A stretch of DNA of 64,000 nucleotides from Burhinus oedicnemus (Eukaryota; Chordata; Aves; Charadriiformes; Burhinidae). A program made the position numbers and the translations under genes. Location of the stretch: positions 1,887,984 through 1,951,983 of the forward strand of contig VFFE01007650.1 in assembly GCA_008921705.1 (NCBI GenBank). Reading direction: 5' to 3'. Of this stretch, positions 1 through 11,800 are shown piece by piece. The notes below the pieces were generated by a model, which did no database searches, was not told where the DNA came from, and was given only the letters and a program-made list of their open reading frames with translations. How positions within the stretch are numbered: the stretch's first letter is position 1; each line of letters begins with the position of its first letter.

Positions 1-930
1 CAGTGACATAGACAGTGGGATCGAGTGCACCCTCAGCATGTTTGCAGATGACACCAAGCTGAGTGGTGCAGTTGACATACTGGAGGGAAGGGATGCCATC
101 CAGAGGGACCTGGACAAGCTCAAGAAGTGATGCCATGTGAACCTCATGAAGTCCAACAAGGCCAAGTGCAGGGTCCTGCACCGGGTTTGCGGCAATTCCT
201 GGTATCAATACTGGGGCTGGGGGATGAAGGGATTGAGAGCAGCCCTGCCAAGAAAGACTTGGGGGTACTGGTAGATGAAACACTGGACATGAGCCAGCAA
301 TGTGCGCTCACAGCCCAGAAGGCCAACTGTATCCTGGCCTGCATCAAAAGAAGAGTGGCCAGCAGGTCGAGGGAGGTGATTCTGCCCCTCTGCTCTGCTC
401 TGGTGAGACCCCACCTGGAGTACTGCGCCCAGCTCTGGGGTCCTCAGCACAGGAAAGACATGGACTTGTTGGAGCGGGTCCAGAGGAAGGCCACAAACAT
501 GATCAGAGGGCTGGAGTCCCTCTCCTATGAAGACAGACTGAGAGAGTTGGGGTTGTTCAGGCTAGAGAAGAGATGGCTCTGGGGAGACCTTATTGTGGCC
601 TTTCAGTACTTAAAGGGGACCTACAGGAAAGACGGGGCCGAACTTTTTAGCAGGGCCTGTTGTGATAGGACAGGAGGTAATAGTTTTAAATTGGAAAAGG
701 GTAGATTTAGACTAGATAGAAGGAAGAAATTTTTTACAATGAGGGTGGTGAAACACTGGCACAGGTTGCCCAGAGAGGTGGTAGATGCCCCATCCCTGGA
801 AACATTCAAGGTCAGGCTGGACGGAGCTCTGAGCAACCTGAGCTAGTCGAAGATGTCCCTGCTCATTGCAGGGGGGTTGGACTAGATGACCTTTAAAGGT
901 TCCTTCCAACCCAAACTATTCTATGATTAT
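1..930 (+). mobile_element. CR1 LINE, 3' part with broken ORF2 (reverse transcriptase C-terminal half) and 3' tail
   Basis: This is the 3' portion of a CR1 non-LTR retrotransposon. ORF2 would encode endonuclease plus reverse transcriptase acting in cis on its own RNA. The window opens inside the RT domain: positions 41-52 read FADD, the catalytic motif C, followed by TKL. Downstream blocks typical of CR1 are visible, including [54 protein letters not shown] and [15 protein letters not shown], ending with TAG at 844-846. The copy is dead. A tryptophan codon has become TGA at 128-130 (frame 2), and the reading frame shifts from frame 2 to frame 1 near 200-225. A short 3' UTR follows and ends with the CR1 tail at about 917-927 (ATTCTATGATT). 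The 5' end lies outside the window, so total length is unknown. Confidence 0.95.
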
Positions 931-3240
931 TTGAAAAAAAAAAATTAAAGGAAGGAGAGATATTTTTTTATTTCCTAGGTGATAAATATGTCAAAACTTT
1001 TTAAGAGAAGAAGGTGGCAGCTGACACCGAGAATTTCACTTCCAGATTTTATCCTGGATGTAGGAAAAGTGACAAGCAAAGCGAGTGACAGCAAAAATAT
1101 TTAGCAATCTCTTTCTTCCCTTTGCCAAAGTATTGCTTTTTTCCCCTATTGATTTTCTGTCCCAGTCACTGCTGCTGGCCTGATCTGCATGAACAAGAAT
1201 TTCTTCTTGAAATAAATATATCCAAAATGTTCAGTATTAACAATGATGGAAAAAACCCCACCTTGATACAATAGGAAGAAATGTTCTTTTTATTATTGAT
1301 ATTTGAACTTTAAATGGAAAAGATTAAAGTTTTCTTTTTTCTTTGCTTAGGGAAGCATCAACTATTAAAGAACGCAAACTCATTTGTAGATGAAAGTAGC
1401 ACTGAGAAGTCTCAGGCACTGAACCTCTTAAGCTGCTCAGTTTCCCAGACTTAGGAACCCTTGGGAGAGGGCAAATGCAGAATACATCCTCTACTATTAA
1501 GACTGTTGAAAGTACATCACTAAGTAAAGAAATCTTTCAAGCATCTTAGACCTAGAGCAATTACTGAGCTCATCATTCTTCATCAAATCAATTTGTCTTG
1601 AGATATTGAAATAAAAGTATGATAAGGACCATTAAAACAGTAGTTTAAGACAGTGTAGTTATTATTATAGTACCCTGTAATATATCTGCAGAAATAAATC
1701 CTGACTATTGTTGTGATGAACCTTAACTTCTCCTGATTTAATTATTTATTTAACTTTAAAAGTTTCGAATTACACCACTGCATTTTGCATTTCCTTTTCT
1801 TTCTTTTTTTTTTTTTCACTTTTGCTGATTTAATTGCTTGTTTGTCACTTTCCTTCTCTGAACAGTTCTTCCCTTTTCCCATTGCTTCTTCACTTTTTCT
1901 GTTGTGCTGCATTCAGGCATGCTGTTATCCTAGGGGCGTTATCTGTTTTTGTAGAGTTGAGCATATTTTACCACTCTGCTTAAAAAAAAAACTGATGGGA
2001 AACTTGCAGCATCTTAGATCCTCACATCCTCTCATAATTTGAATTTACATCTATTTGTAGCTATTAAAGTAGTTAATTGGCATATTGTGTTGTCGGTAAA
2101 CACAATACCTACTGTGGGTTAGGTGCAATGCAAGGATTTTAGTCAAATTCTGAAAGAAATAGAACTGACTTTTGATTAAACTGTGTATATATGTCTTGTT
2201 CTTCTACATATGCAGGTTATGGAGGTGGCTACTGCTACACCTTCCTTTCCTTGCATATGCTTCTGTTGTTACACCAAAATGAGTTTTGGGAACAGGACTA
2301 AGGGAAAAGGTACCTCTGGGGTAATCCCGGAATAGTGGATTAAAGAAAAAAAAAAAAAAAAAGTTTAACAATTTACGATGTGGGGAAGGGGGTGGAATAA
2401 TCTTCTCATGTTAAACTCTGAAATTATCAGAGACAAGCCAATGCCAACAGAAAGCAGAATAAGGGCTTTTATTCCCACAAATGCATTTGAAATATAAAAT
2501 TCATGATACATACTGAAAACTAAATAATCTTGAACAAAAATGCTTTTGCAAAATACTATGTTTCGTTCCAGACTAAGGGGTAGGCATAGTATTTGACCTC
2601 TAAGTTCACTATTTTACCACTTACAGGCAGAACTGCACAGTTTATGTCTGCAAACGCTTGGGGTTCTGTTGATTCCATACACTCCGTGAATAGTTCACAT
2701 ACCTCTCTACATTTGTGAGTGCAGATTACTAAATTGAATACTTAATACAACAATGTAATTTTTAAAAAATAAATATGCAGTATTTATCAATAAGATTTTA
2801 ATAAAATATTATATTTAAACAGGCTTTATTCCAAAGATCTCAGAACTATACCATGAACTTTGAATTAAGGGATATAAAGTATAGGTTTGAATGTATAGTT
2901 TTATAATGTATCAGTGTCAAAGTATATAATGTATAGGTTTTGATACCTGAAGGACCTATGAGACTGTGAACTGCATTACAGATGAAGTAAAATTAAATAG
3001 AGTTTAATCATCATTTGTCTTGACATGATGATGTTAAAAAGGGAGAAGCCAGATATTCTGGTGCCAGTGCATAATGACCCTCAACTTAAAAATGTATGTT
3101 TTATTTCTTCTGTCATGTGTCTAGCTTTATTTTATATTATTAGCTCTAGTTATATTTCTTCTTTTGCTCCTGCCTACCTAAACAGATGTAATTGCTCCCC
3201 TAAAACATTTGTATTGACTGAAACTACTTCATCATCTAAT
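931..3240. other. No gene recognised; AT-rich unique sequence
   Basis: No coding region, RNA gene or recognisable repeat was seen. The stretch is AT-rich. It contains a T-rich run at 1792-1816 and an 18-base poly-A run at 2346-2363. Short open frames here (for example 1785-2042 and 3025-3258) have no recognisable motif and the composition expected of chance frames. Confidence 0.6.
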
Positions 3241-3340
3241 GAATCAGCAAAGCACTAACCCACCTGCTTAACATAAAGGCTTTTGAAATCAATGGGACTT
3301 TAATTAAATAGATGTTTGAGGGCTTCATTGAACAGGGACC
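3241..3340. mobile_element. Ancient palindromic MITE-like amniote repeat, eroded
   Basis: The left end reads AATCAGCAAAGCACTAA and the right end GGGCTTCATTGAACAGGGACC. Reverse-complementing the right end gives TTCAATGAAGCCC, which matches the left end with a few mismatches. The centre carries TTTGAAATCAATGGGACTT. This layout of CAGCAAAGCACTTAA, TGCTTAAC, a TCAATGGGACT core and a mirrored right arm is remembered from an old palindromic repeat common in turtles, crocodiles and birds, probably a non-autonomous DNA transposon. The family name is not certain. Strand has no meaning for a palindrome. Confidence 0.5.
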
Positions 3341-3872
3341 TTGAGTTGTCACATCTCAAATAGATACATTTTTTGTTACCCGTCTGCACTGTGGCTTGCC
3401 CTTATCACAGAAGGGATCAGTTGAGAGCCATAGTTTTTTTGTGTGACTGCTACAAATAAGTAAGCAAGTTCTGTGTCTCTATCCCATTTGGAATTTTTCT
3501 CTACTGCCAATGTTTACTGGTTGACTTTTATTGAGTTTAATTTTTAAAACTACATGCAGCACTGTATTTCTCCAACTGCTATCTATACTTCTTCAGGTCA
3601 GAGTCATGCAGGCTAAGCTGAGCATGTTTGAGCATTATCAGCAAGAGGCCAGTTTCTGGAATCATGGTAACTTTAATTTTTGCTTTACTTTATATGTCTT
3701 TTGTTCTACAGTGTAATGGAAAACCCTACTAATGTAGAAGAAACCTTGAGAGAAAAACAAAAGTTTTGCTTTGAAATGGATTTTAAAGAGTGGGGAACCA
3801 ATGTGAAAAGACCTGAGTGTGATCAAGAAATGTGAGTGCCTGAAAATAGGCATCCAGTGCCATTTCTTTTTT
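3341..3872. other. No gene recognised; unique sequence
   Basis: Nothing identifiable was seen between the palindromic relic and the start of the next CR1. The frame at 3531-3716 has no recognisable motif and is probably chance. Confidence 0.5.
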
Positions 3873-4660
3873 GTATGAGGTTCAACAGGGCCACGTGCCG
3901 GGTCCTGCACTTGGGTCACAACAACCCCATGCAGCACTACAGGCTTGCGGAAGAGTGGCCAGAAAGCTGCCCATTGGAAAAGGACCTGGGGGTGTTGGCT
4001 GACCGCTGGCTGAATATGAGCCAGCAGTGTGCCCAGGTGGCCAAGAAGGCCAATGACATCCTGGCTTGTATCAGGAATAATGTGGCCAGCAGGACTAGGG
4101 AAGTGATTGTCTTGCTGTACTCTGCACTGGTGAGGCCCCACCTCAAATACCGTGTTCAGTTTTGGGCCTCTCAGCATTGAGGTGCTGGAATTTGTCCAGA
4201 GAAGGGCAACAAAGCTGGAGAGGGGTCTAGAGAACAAGTTCTATGAGGAGCAGCTGGGGGAACTGGGGCTGTTTAGTGTGGAGAAAAGGAGGCTGAGAGG
4301 AGACCTTATCGCTCTCTACAACTACCTGAAAGGAGGTTGTAGTGAGGTAAGTGTCAGTCTCTTCTCCCAAGTAACAAGCAGTAGGACAAGAGGAAATGGC
4401 CTCAAGTTGTGCCAGGGGAGGTTTAGATTGGATATTAGGAAAAATTTCTTAACTGAAAGGGTTGTCAAGCATTGGAACAGGCTGCCCAGGGAAGTGGTTG
4501 AGTCACCATCCCTGGTGGTATTTAAAAGATGTGTAGATGTGGTGCTTAGGGACATAGTTTACTAGTGGATGTGGCAGTGCTAGGTTAACAGTTGGACTTG
4601 ATGATCTTAAAGGTCTTTTTCAACCTAGATGATTCTACAATTCTACGATTCTATGATTTT
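3873..4660 (+). mobile_element. CR1 LINE, 5'-truncated, YNYLKGG-type subfamily
   Basis: This CR1 copy starts abruptly inside ORF2 at the [13 protein letters not shown] block and runs to the 3' tail. Recognisable blocks in order are [49 protein letters not shown], then after a frame change [64 protein letters not shown]. The first frame closes at a TGA (4178-4180) and the second is already open from 4152, so a small deletion broke the frame. The tail at 4629-4658 is three degenerate copies of the 8-bp CR1 repeat. The YNYLKGG wording differs from FQYLKG in the copy at 1-930 and matches the antisense copy at 61533-61926, so these two are the same or sister subfamilies. Confidence 0.95.
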
Positions 4661-5118
4661 AGAGGATGTAGAGCATCTGAGGACCTATATGAAACTGACA
4701 GATACTACTAACCCTACAGGAGATCCATACCTTTCTTGTGTAGTAGATGGCATCCATATTTTACCTCCTCCTGATATTGGATTGACTTGGCTAATATGCT
4801 TCCAAATAAATCTTGTATCAATAACTATTCATCCTTCAAAACCCCAAGTTTCCTCTAGGAAAATATTCACAGTAGGGTACTAGCCTTCATCTGAAGCTTT
4901 CAAATTTGACACCTTTACTGCATTTGTTCATATGTAAACTCAGTTATAGATAAGGTCTTTGTAGGACCTCAATGCTGTCAGTAAAATAACAACTGGATTC
5001 AAACCATCACTGGTGCATTAGGAAGACCAAAGCTGACACAAGAACCTATTTAAACAATAGAAATAAATATTGAAAAGCCTTTTATAGACTAAAAGTTCTG
5101 TGACGACTACTGCTACTC
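4661..5118. other. No gene recognised; unique sequence between two retroelements
   Basis: Unremarkable AT-rich sequence between the CR1 tail and the antisense LTR fragment. No motif, RNA gene or splice-flanked frame stands out. Confidence 0.5.
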
Positions 5119-5815
5119 TGGTGGGTTGACCCTGGCTGAATGCCAGTTCCCCACCAATGTCACTCTATCACTTCCCTCCTCAGCTGGACAGAGGAGAGAA
5201 AATATAACAAAAGGCTCATGGATCAAGATAAGGACAGGGAGATCACTCAGCAATTACTGTCACAGGCAAAAAAGACTTGACTTGCGGAAATTGGTTTCAT
5301 TTATTAGGAATCCAATCAGAGTAAGATAATGAGAAATAAAACCAAATCTTAAAACACTTCCCCCCACCCCTCTCTTCTTCCTGGGCTTAACTTTACTCCT
5401 GAATTCTCTACCTCCTCCCCCACAGTACTGCTGGAGGATGGGGAATGGGGGTTGTGGTCAGTTCATCACACGCTGTGTCTGCTGCTCCTTCCTCCTCAGG
5501 GGAAAGACTCCTCACACTCTTCCCCTGCTCCAGCATGGCGTTTCTTGCACAGGAGACAATTCTTCATGAAATTCTCCAAGGTGAGTCCTTCCAATGGACT
5601 GCAGTTGTTTGCAAACTGCTCCAGCGTGGTCCTTTCCACGGGGTGCAGTCCTTTAGGAACAGATTGTTCCAGCATGGGTCCCTCACGGGGTCACAAGTCC
5701 TGCCAGCAAACCTCCTCCAGCATGAGCTCCTCTCTCCATGGGTCCACAGGTCCTGCCAGGAGCCTGCTCCAGCGTGGACTCTCCATGGGAGCATAGCTTC
5801 CTTCAGGCCAGGAAC
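5119..5815 (-). mobile_element. Antisense avian ERV LTR fragment, U3-truncated
   Basis: Read on the minus strand, this segment ends at 5119 in CAACCCACCA. It carries a polyadenylation signal AATAAA (TTTATT at 5300-5305 on plus) followed by a U5-like region. That region contains CTTATCTTGATCCATGAG, nearly the same as TTATCTCAACCCATGAG in the solo LTR at 44027-44387, which is the main internal evidence for LTR identity. The remembered avian family continues much further in the U3 direction; here it breaks off near 5815 after a ~48-bp minisatellite. The long frames through it (for example 5445-5858 plus and 5564-5794 minus) come from the minisatellite and are not genes. Boundaries and the ERV class are inferred. 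Confidence 0.6.
5528..5815. repeat. Minisatellite within LTR, six units of ~45-52 bp
   Basis: The core CTCCAGCRTGG (or close variants) begins at 5528, 5574, 5619, 5667, 5715 and 5767, spaced 46, 45, 48, 48 and 52 bp. Between cores, each unit has a CCAYGGG- or CACGGGG-like block and a CCTGCC- or TTCAGG-type block. The array belongs to the U3 side of the antisense LTR fragment and explains the unusually GC-rich, open composition here. Confidence 0.75.
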
Positions 5816-8800
5816 AAACCCTCACTGTTCAATATTTACCATTACTTCAGATCAATAGGAAAGGGAGAGGGATACTGGTTATCACGTGTCTGTATTTCTG
5901 CTAAAGAACACCTGATTAAAAATGACAGAAGCCATGGATACAGAAGTATCTCGTACTCCACTTTTCTTTTTCCTGTCTGCCCATTATCTGTCTGTTAGGC
6001 TAGCCCAAGGAACCACAAAAGGATCTCCTTAAGCACTTGCTTGTGCCAGTTCAATGAATGGTTGGATGAATGGCCCATTACCGAGGGAATGACTGGCCAC
6101 AAAACAGGAATCATATAACTAGTGCCAATGCAGACTTCCAATCCACAATCCACCATTATTTACAGATTAGCTCAATGAGACGGAGGGACTATGCATCTGC
6201 AAAACTATCCTTCAATAAAGAGGTGAGTGATCCAGTGAGCACATTGTGAATATTCGTAACTCGGGTATGATGAACTGCATAGAAGCTGCCAAATCATTTC
6301 AACAGCCCAGAAGAGTTTTAGAAAACAGTGAAACAGTAAAACAGTGAAGCTGCCCTCATCTCTATTGTTACGAGGTGACTAGCTGAAGACAGGAGACTCT
6401 GTCCTCTTTGCAGTCCCATGAAGACATCACTTTCCAAGGAGTCTGTTCCATGGGAAGCTGACGTCTTTAAAACTTTCTGTTAGATAACATTAGATGCATC
6501 TCCTACTTGTTTTTTTTTTTTTTCTTTATTTTGTGATCCACATGCCACCTTCCGATTGTGCAGTAATCAATATTTCTGTTTGGGATTAGGAAGAAAAATT
6601 TACAAATGTGATCTAACTGTAACTGATACAATGTGGTCCCCTTAAGCCTGTAATCACATGCAGCAATGATTTAGGGCTAGAAATTCACTGTTCCTGCATC
6701 CTTTTATTGGGTCATCATAAAAGAAACTGAGAAGAAATACAGGTTTCTTGCAGACGGGTATGGGGGTTATCCCAACCATCTCCAGCAATTTTCTCTGTCT
6801 TTCTGTCTCACTAGAGACATGCGGTATTAGCATAATGCAACAGGGGTTACTGCAAACCTAGTAAAGACTTGTTACAGTACGTAACATGTCTCCACAGAGG
6901 TGTGTATTTTTAATAGCACTTAAATGTGCTACCTAATTTTTGAACATTTGTGTTTGCATGGTAACCATCATCTGAGATCTCACTGGCCATCCCAAGCTCA
7001 CAGAGGTGGGCATGTATCAGCCTAGGCTGGGCATGGAAAGGCACACACAAGGTCCTTTGTAAGGCAATGGCCAATGTTTCCTTTTTTGCTGGTGTTCTTG
7101 TTAATATTACTTTGGTTATGAGTAAGCTATGCTGGTCTTCTTTTGTACAATATAATTCTCTTAAACCTCTTCTGAATTACGGGTGCAGACACACAGAAAC
7201 ACACACACAAACCTATTGGGAAATTTTCTTTTGAGGATCCTGTGGGTTAAGCTACCACGGCTGCAAACTGTCAAATCATTTTGATAGAGCATGGAATGAA
7301 GACTGTAATGATGTTAGGTAGAAGGGCAGAATAAGTAAAAGGAAATAAAAAAAAGAAAGATGGACAGAAATAAAATTGAAAGAGAAGAAGATAGGGGAAA
7401 AGATGGGGAAAAGAGCAAAGGATGCAACACAGTAATTCTAAACCACTACATTTTTCTCCACCAAATAGTACTAGAAATTACTGAATAAATAGCACACAAT
7501 AATTAAAAAAATACATTTAGTTTTTTTAACTCTAAATTGATATTTTTTCCCCGTGTTGCATCAGTGTGAGTCTTGTTGCAGTTTGAGAAGAGCATATATT
7601 TTTCCCAGTTTGAAGATTGTAATGAAACAAATGTGGTAATTGAGTTCAATTTATTTGCCTTAAAAATTAACTGGAAATATAGTAGGAATCTTTCCTCATC
7701 TATTCAATTTATTTTAATCTCAGTTCCAGCTTATGTACATCTTCCAATACTATCAAACTATATTTGGGGAAAAAAATAATTTCTTATCTACAAAGCATTC
7801 TAGGATCTCTAAAAGTTCCCGCTGAACATAGATATACCTGTTCTTATGAAAGAGTGGTCTGTGTATCAAGGCTGCATGGCTGGTTGCTGCAGGAACTTCC
7901 TAGGTTTAACTATTAAAGCAGGGAAACAAAGCATACCGATAGAAACGTCACTGCTGGTGGTTACCTTCAGGCAGGTTGAATTGATGTAATGCCACTTCTG
8001 AAAGGTGTCATACAATATTTCCTCTTTTATTTCAAACATTTTGCTCTTTGGGGATGTTTCCAGTTGTTTCCAGTTGCAGCATATTGTGCCTCTTTTCCAA
8101 GAGAATGTCACTTTTCTGTATCTGTTTCAGATGGAGCTATTGCAGTTGAATAGTTATTTAAAAATAGTTGGTGCTGGGTTCTGAAAACATCAGGATTTCT
8201 CTTTGTCTGATCTTATAGATATTAAATACCAAACCTAATCATGTCAGTGAATTTGACCTTGTGCATTCACCGAGAATTTGGTTTTGTTTTAACTGTTTCT
8301 GTTCCTATGGACTTTCATTTTTCTGTAGAGTTACGTGAATGCTGATGTTACTTGTTTTGAGCAAACAGTGAGTTGTTTATCTAAAATTCTCTAAAATTTT
8401 CTCATAAAGAAATCAGAATGCATCTCTAATGTGGGCACCTCAACACTCCCTGAGTTAGCAAGTGATTGATGATTTTAGAAGGTAATTCAGTTTTTAATTT
8501 GAGAATAAAATAATTTAGATGGTTTTAACTCCTTAAGTACTCCTCTACCCCAGAGTAGGTATAGAAAGTCTATAGAAAGATTTCCTAAGTACTAATTATG
8601 TCAGCAGTGAAGCTTATATAATGTAATATTTTGTTATTTAAGGCTGACATTTTTGTAATCTCTATATTAACATTTTAAAAGGGTCTTTCGGGGCTGCCTG
8701 GGTTTCTTTTTTCCATTTAACTACTGTTAAATCATGCCATTCTAGACTTTGCTCAGTCATCTTATTTACCGAACTACAGAATAATGAGTGGTGAGGGTCA

Positions 8801-11800
8801 GCAGGACGGTGCACCGTCAGTTCTTGCACAAAAGCTGTTCTGAACTGGTCACATCTACTTTTAGCATGTGTCTGTAAGGACAGGTCACTTCTACTTTTCG
8901 TTTGTGCTTGGTGAAGGCAGTGCTTCTCCTAACAGTTCTCTCTGACATAATGTGTTAGTTATTAAGCTGCTGCTGGCATGCCACCTGATTTCTGGATGCT
9001 TTTGGTCTGCCTTGCTTATTTAAAACGCGTTTTGCTCTTCTGAGCTATTCTGCAGCTTCACAGTCGTGCCAGCACTTCTGCGCTTCTGGAGTCTCAGTTC
9101 AATTATTTTTTCTGGTAGTTTGTTTAGCCACTCCTTTCAAGCTACTAATCAGTTTTCGTTTTACATCTAGCTGCTTCAGAAACCGTAGCCTTTTGCTATA
9201 TTGAAAGTTAATTTTCTTTGGTCCTACTGCTGCACTAGCTTCAGTCATGAATCAATATGTTACTGGAGCTAGAAATTGTCACCTTTGTTGTGATCACACA
9301 GCCGTATCTCTATGAACCACTTTATATGTGTGCCGATGGCTTCAGTTAATTCCAGGAACGTTGCACTTTGACTGGAGCAAACTCAGGCTCGTCAGCTGTC
9401 CAGCTGTCCCCGCTGCTCCCAGTCTGTCTGTGCTACTGGTGCCCCTGGCTTGCCAGCACCTGGTACCCACGGCTTGTTCAGCTGCTCTGCTGAGCACAAC
9501 GCGCTGCCTCCTGCAGCAAGATGCAGGGGGAGTGTGGCCAGAAGCAGGAGGGCAGGTTCGAGGACATTTTTTCTTTTTTGTGTAAGCCCATGCACCACAG
9601 GAAAGGGAAGAGAGCAGTTCCTCAGTGCTATCCTGGCACTTGCAGGTAACAGTGCTCATTTCAGGCCTGAAATTAGTTGGCTGCATTTCTGCATCAGCCA
9701 TGGCAGATGGGTCATGGCTGTGACTCAGCCATACTTACTATGTCCTTTTAGCCAGCCCCATGAGGTTCTGGCAAAAAGGCCTCAGCAGTGTGTCCTCCAG
9801 GCTCACATCAGCCAGCTTTTAGACGTAAACATCAGTCTGCAACAATCTGTGCCAAAGACTGTGCCATTCCTGGTGCACCTCTTCCCCGCGTGCACACCAG
9901 AGCATGGTTCCCTGAGGCCTTTTGAGCAGAATGTAAAACAAAGATGTCCAAGTATGGGGCAGACTCCCAAGGGAGTCTGCTAGTGTGTTCCCAAGGTGAG
10001 GGGGTGGATTTCTCCGCTTCCTTTCCTTGGGAAGTGCAGTGCCAGCAACTCCTCATGCAGCTTGCTCAACGCAATGTAAACATGCTCACCGTGACACCTG
10101 GACTTTCTCTTCTCAGTAAAAATTCTCCCAGTCCAAGTAAAACTCGGAAAGATGTCCTTTATTGATACATTTCTGCTGGGTCCGTGTTCTCAGAGTAGGA
10201 TTTGGAGATGATATTCTCTCTCTGATGTACTGTGAAGAAGAGGCCAAAACAAAAAAGATGCCCATGTGAATCCTACAGACCAGAAAGGTCTAATGTGCTT
10301 GGCCAGATGCAGCTGAACTGCCCTTTTGTGCCTGGATAGTAAATCTCATTAATTCCTTCAGAAACCATGACCATCTCTGCGTACCAGTAAATTGAACAGT
10401 ACCCAAGCCAGGATTTCCTGGACACTGGAATGGGATTGCACATGCAGCAAAAGGGCTTAGACAACCCCTTAACATGCTTTTGGCCTCACCACCTAGGGAC
10501 CCCCCCAAACAATTTCTGACATAGTCTGGGAGTTATCGCAGGTCAAGCACCATTGCCATTTGGTAGTTTGGATCCATTCACGCTTCTGGAGAGTGAAAAC
10601 GTCTAATTGTATGGACATGGGCCACTTTGGGCCAGCTGGCTTTAGGAACCTGACTGTTCCCTAGTTTCACTGGTGAATAATGTCTGGGGGAAACATCCAA
10701 TTTACTAGTTGTAGCCTGTATGTCCAAGGAGGATCATTTTGGGACAAACATGAAGCAGGAACAAATGGGAAGCGTTCACAGATTTCTGAGGAACCTGCCG
10801 GTTTGTGCCAGAGGCAATCCCGAATGAGAAACAACAGGTGGACATTTGTGAGCTTGGATCCAGGCTAACATGACAATAAATACACGGCCTAGGATGTTTA
10901 ATTTGGCTTTTGTTACATGAGGGTCTACCAGCTCTTGGCTTCAAAACTGACCTTTTCATACACCGTAGTTTAAGCTCCTGGGACACCTTAGGCTAAACTT
11001 CATTGCCTGAATCTAATTCTCCAGACCTTTGTAGCTACAACTCCAGACACATGCAAATGTCCCAAAGGCCTTGGGTTGTACCTGCTTTCTGGGTATCTTA
11101 GAAGCCTAATGTTATCCTAAATAAAATGTCACTAGATAATGATTTGCACAACTGAACCGTGTCCTTCACCCCCTCTACTCACCTGTGAACCTTTGTGTTA
11201 TCAGAAACTCACTGGACAAATTCAGTCTTGGTATACTTTTAAGGACGCAGAATTCAACTCAGCTTTTAAAATATAAGATGAAAACCTTTTTCTTCGAAAT
11301 ATGCTTTGGGCATTCATAAATAAGTGTTGCATATAATATTAATCTCTTGTGCCAGAAAGAATCAGAGTGTGTTTGTGTGTTTGGCCTTTTATATTTGCCT
11401 TTGATTGGCTAAATATGTCACTTTAGCCCATACAACTCAGTAGGGATCTTGCTGTCTTCCAAAAAACGGGAAAACTGCTCTGAATGCTAATTTCCCATGT
11501 GCAGATAGGAACGTACACTCAATTTGGAATTTACATTTGTGAAAGAAGAAAGCTGTATTCAGCAACAGAGATGAGGGACATCAATGTGAAAATGAAGCCA
11601 GGTTTTAACAACTGGAACTAGAGCTTTTGATGTACTGTATAATTAGAAGAAACTGTGAATCTCATTTTTAACACAAATGCCAGGGAGAACCCTTTGTCCT
11701 TTGGCATTGAAACTTCCTCCCCCAATCCACAAACGCATATACATATTTTGAAAGGATTGCCATAGATTATCATTAAGAACCTTAGGATATGAACTGGGAC

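Noticed and set aside
5445..5858. 137-codon plus frame and its minus-strand partner, with repeated Cys/Trp/Gly-rich blocks
   Set aside because: They are readings of the ~48-bp minisatellite inside an LTR fragment, not a repeat protein.
7866..8152. Minus-strand exon-like segment with a CTGAAG|GTAACC donor
   Set aside because: The acceptor side has a weak pyrimidine tract and the predicted peptide is unremarkable; in 64 kb such combinations are expected by chance.
9450..9983. 177-codon plus-strand open frame in a locally GC-richer patch
   Set aside because: No motif, no plausible start or splice context, and overlapping frames of similar length on the other strand; GC-richer composition alone lengthens chance frames.
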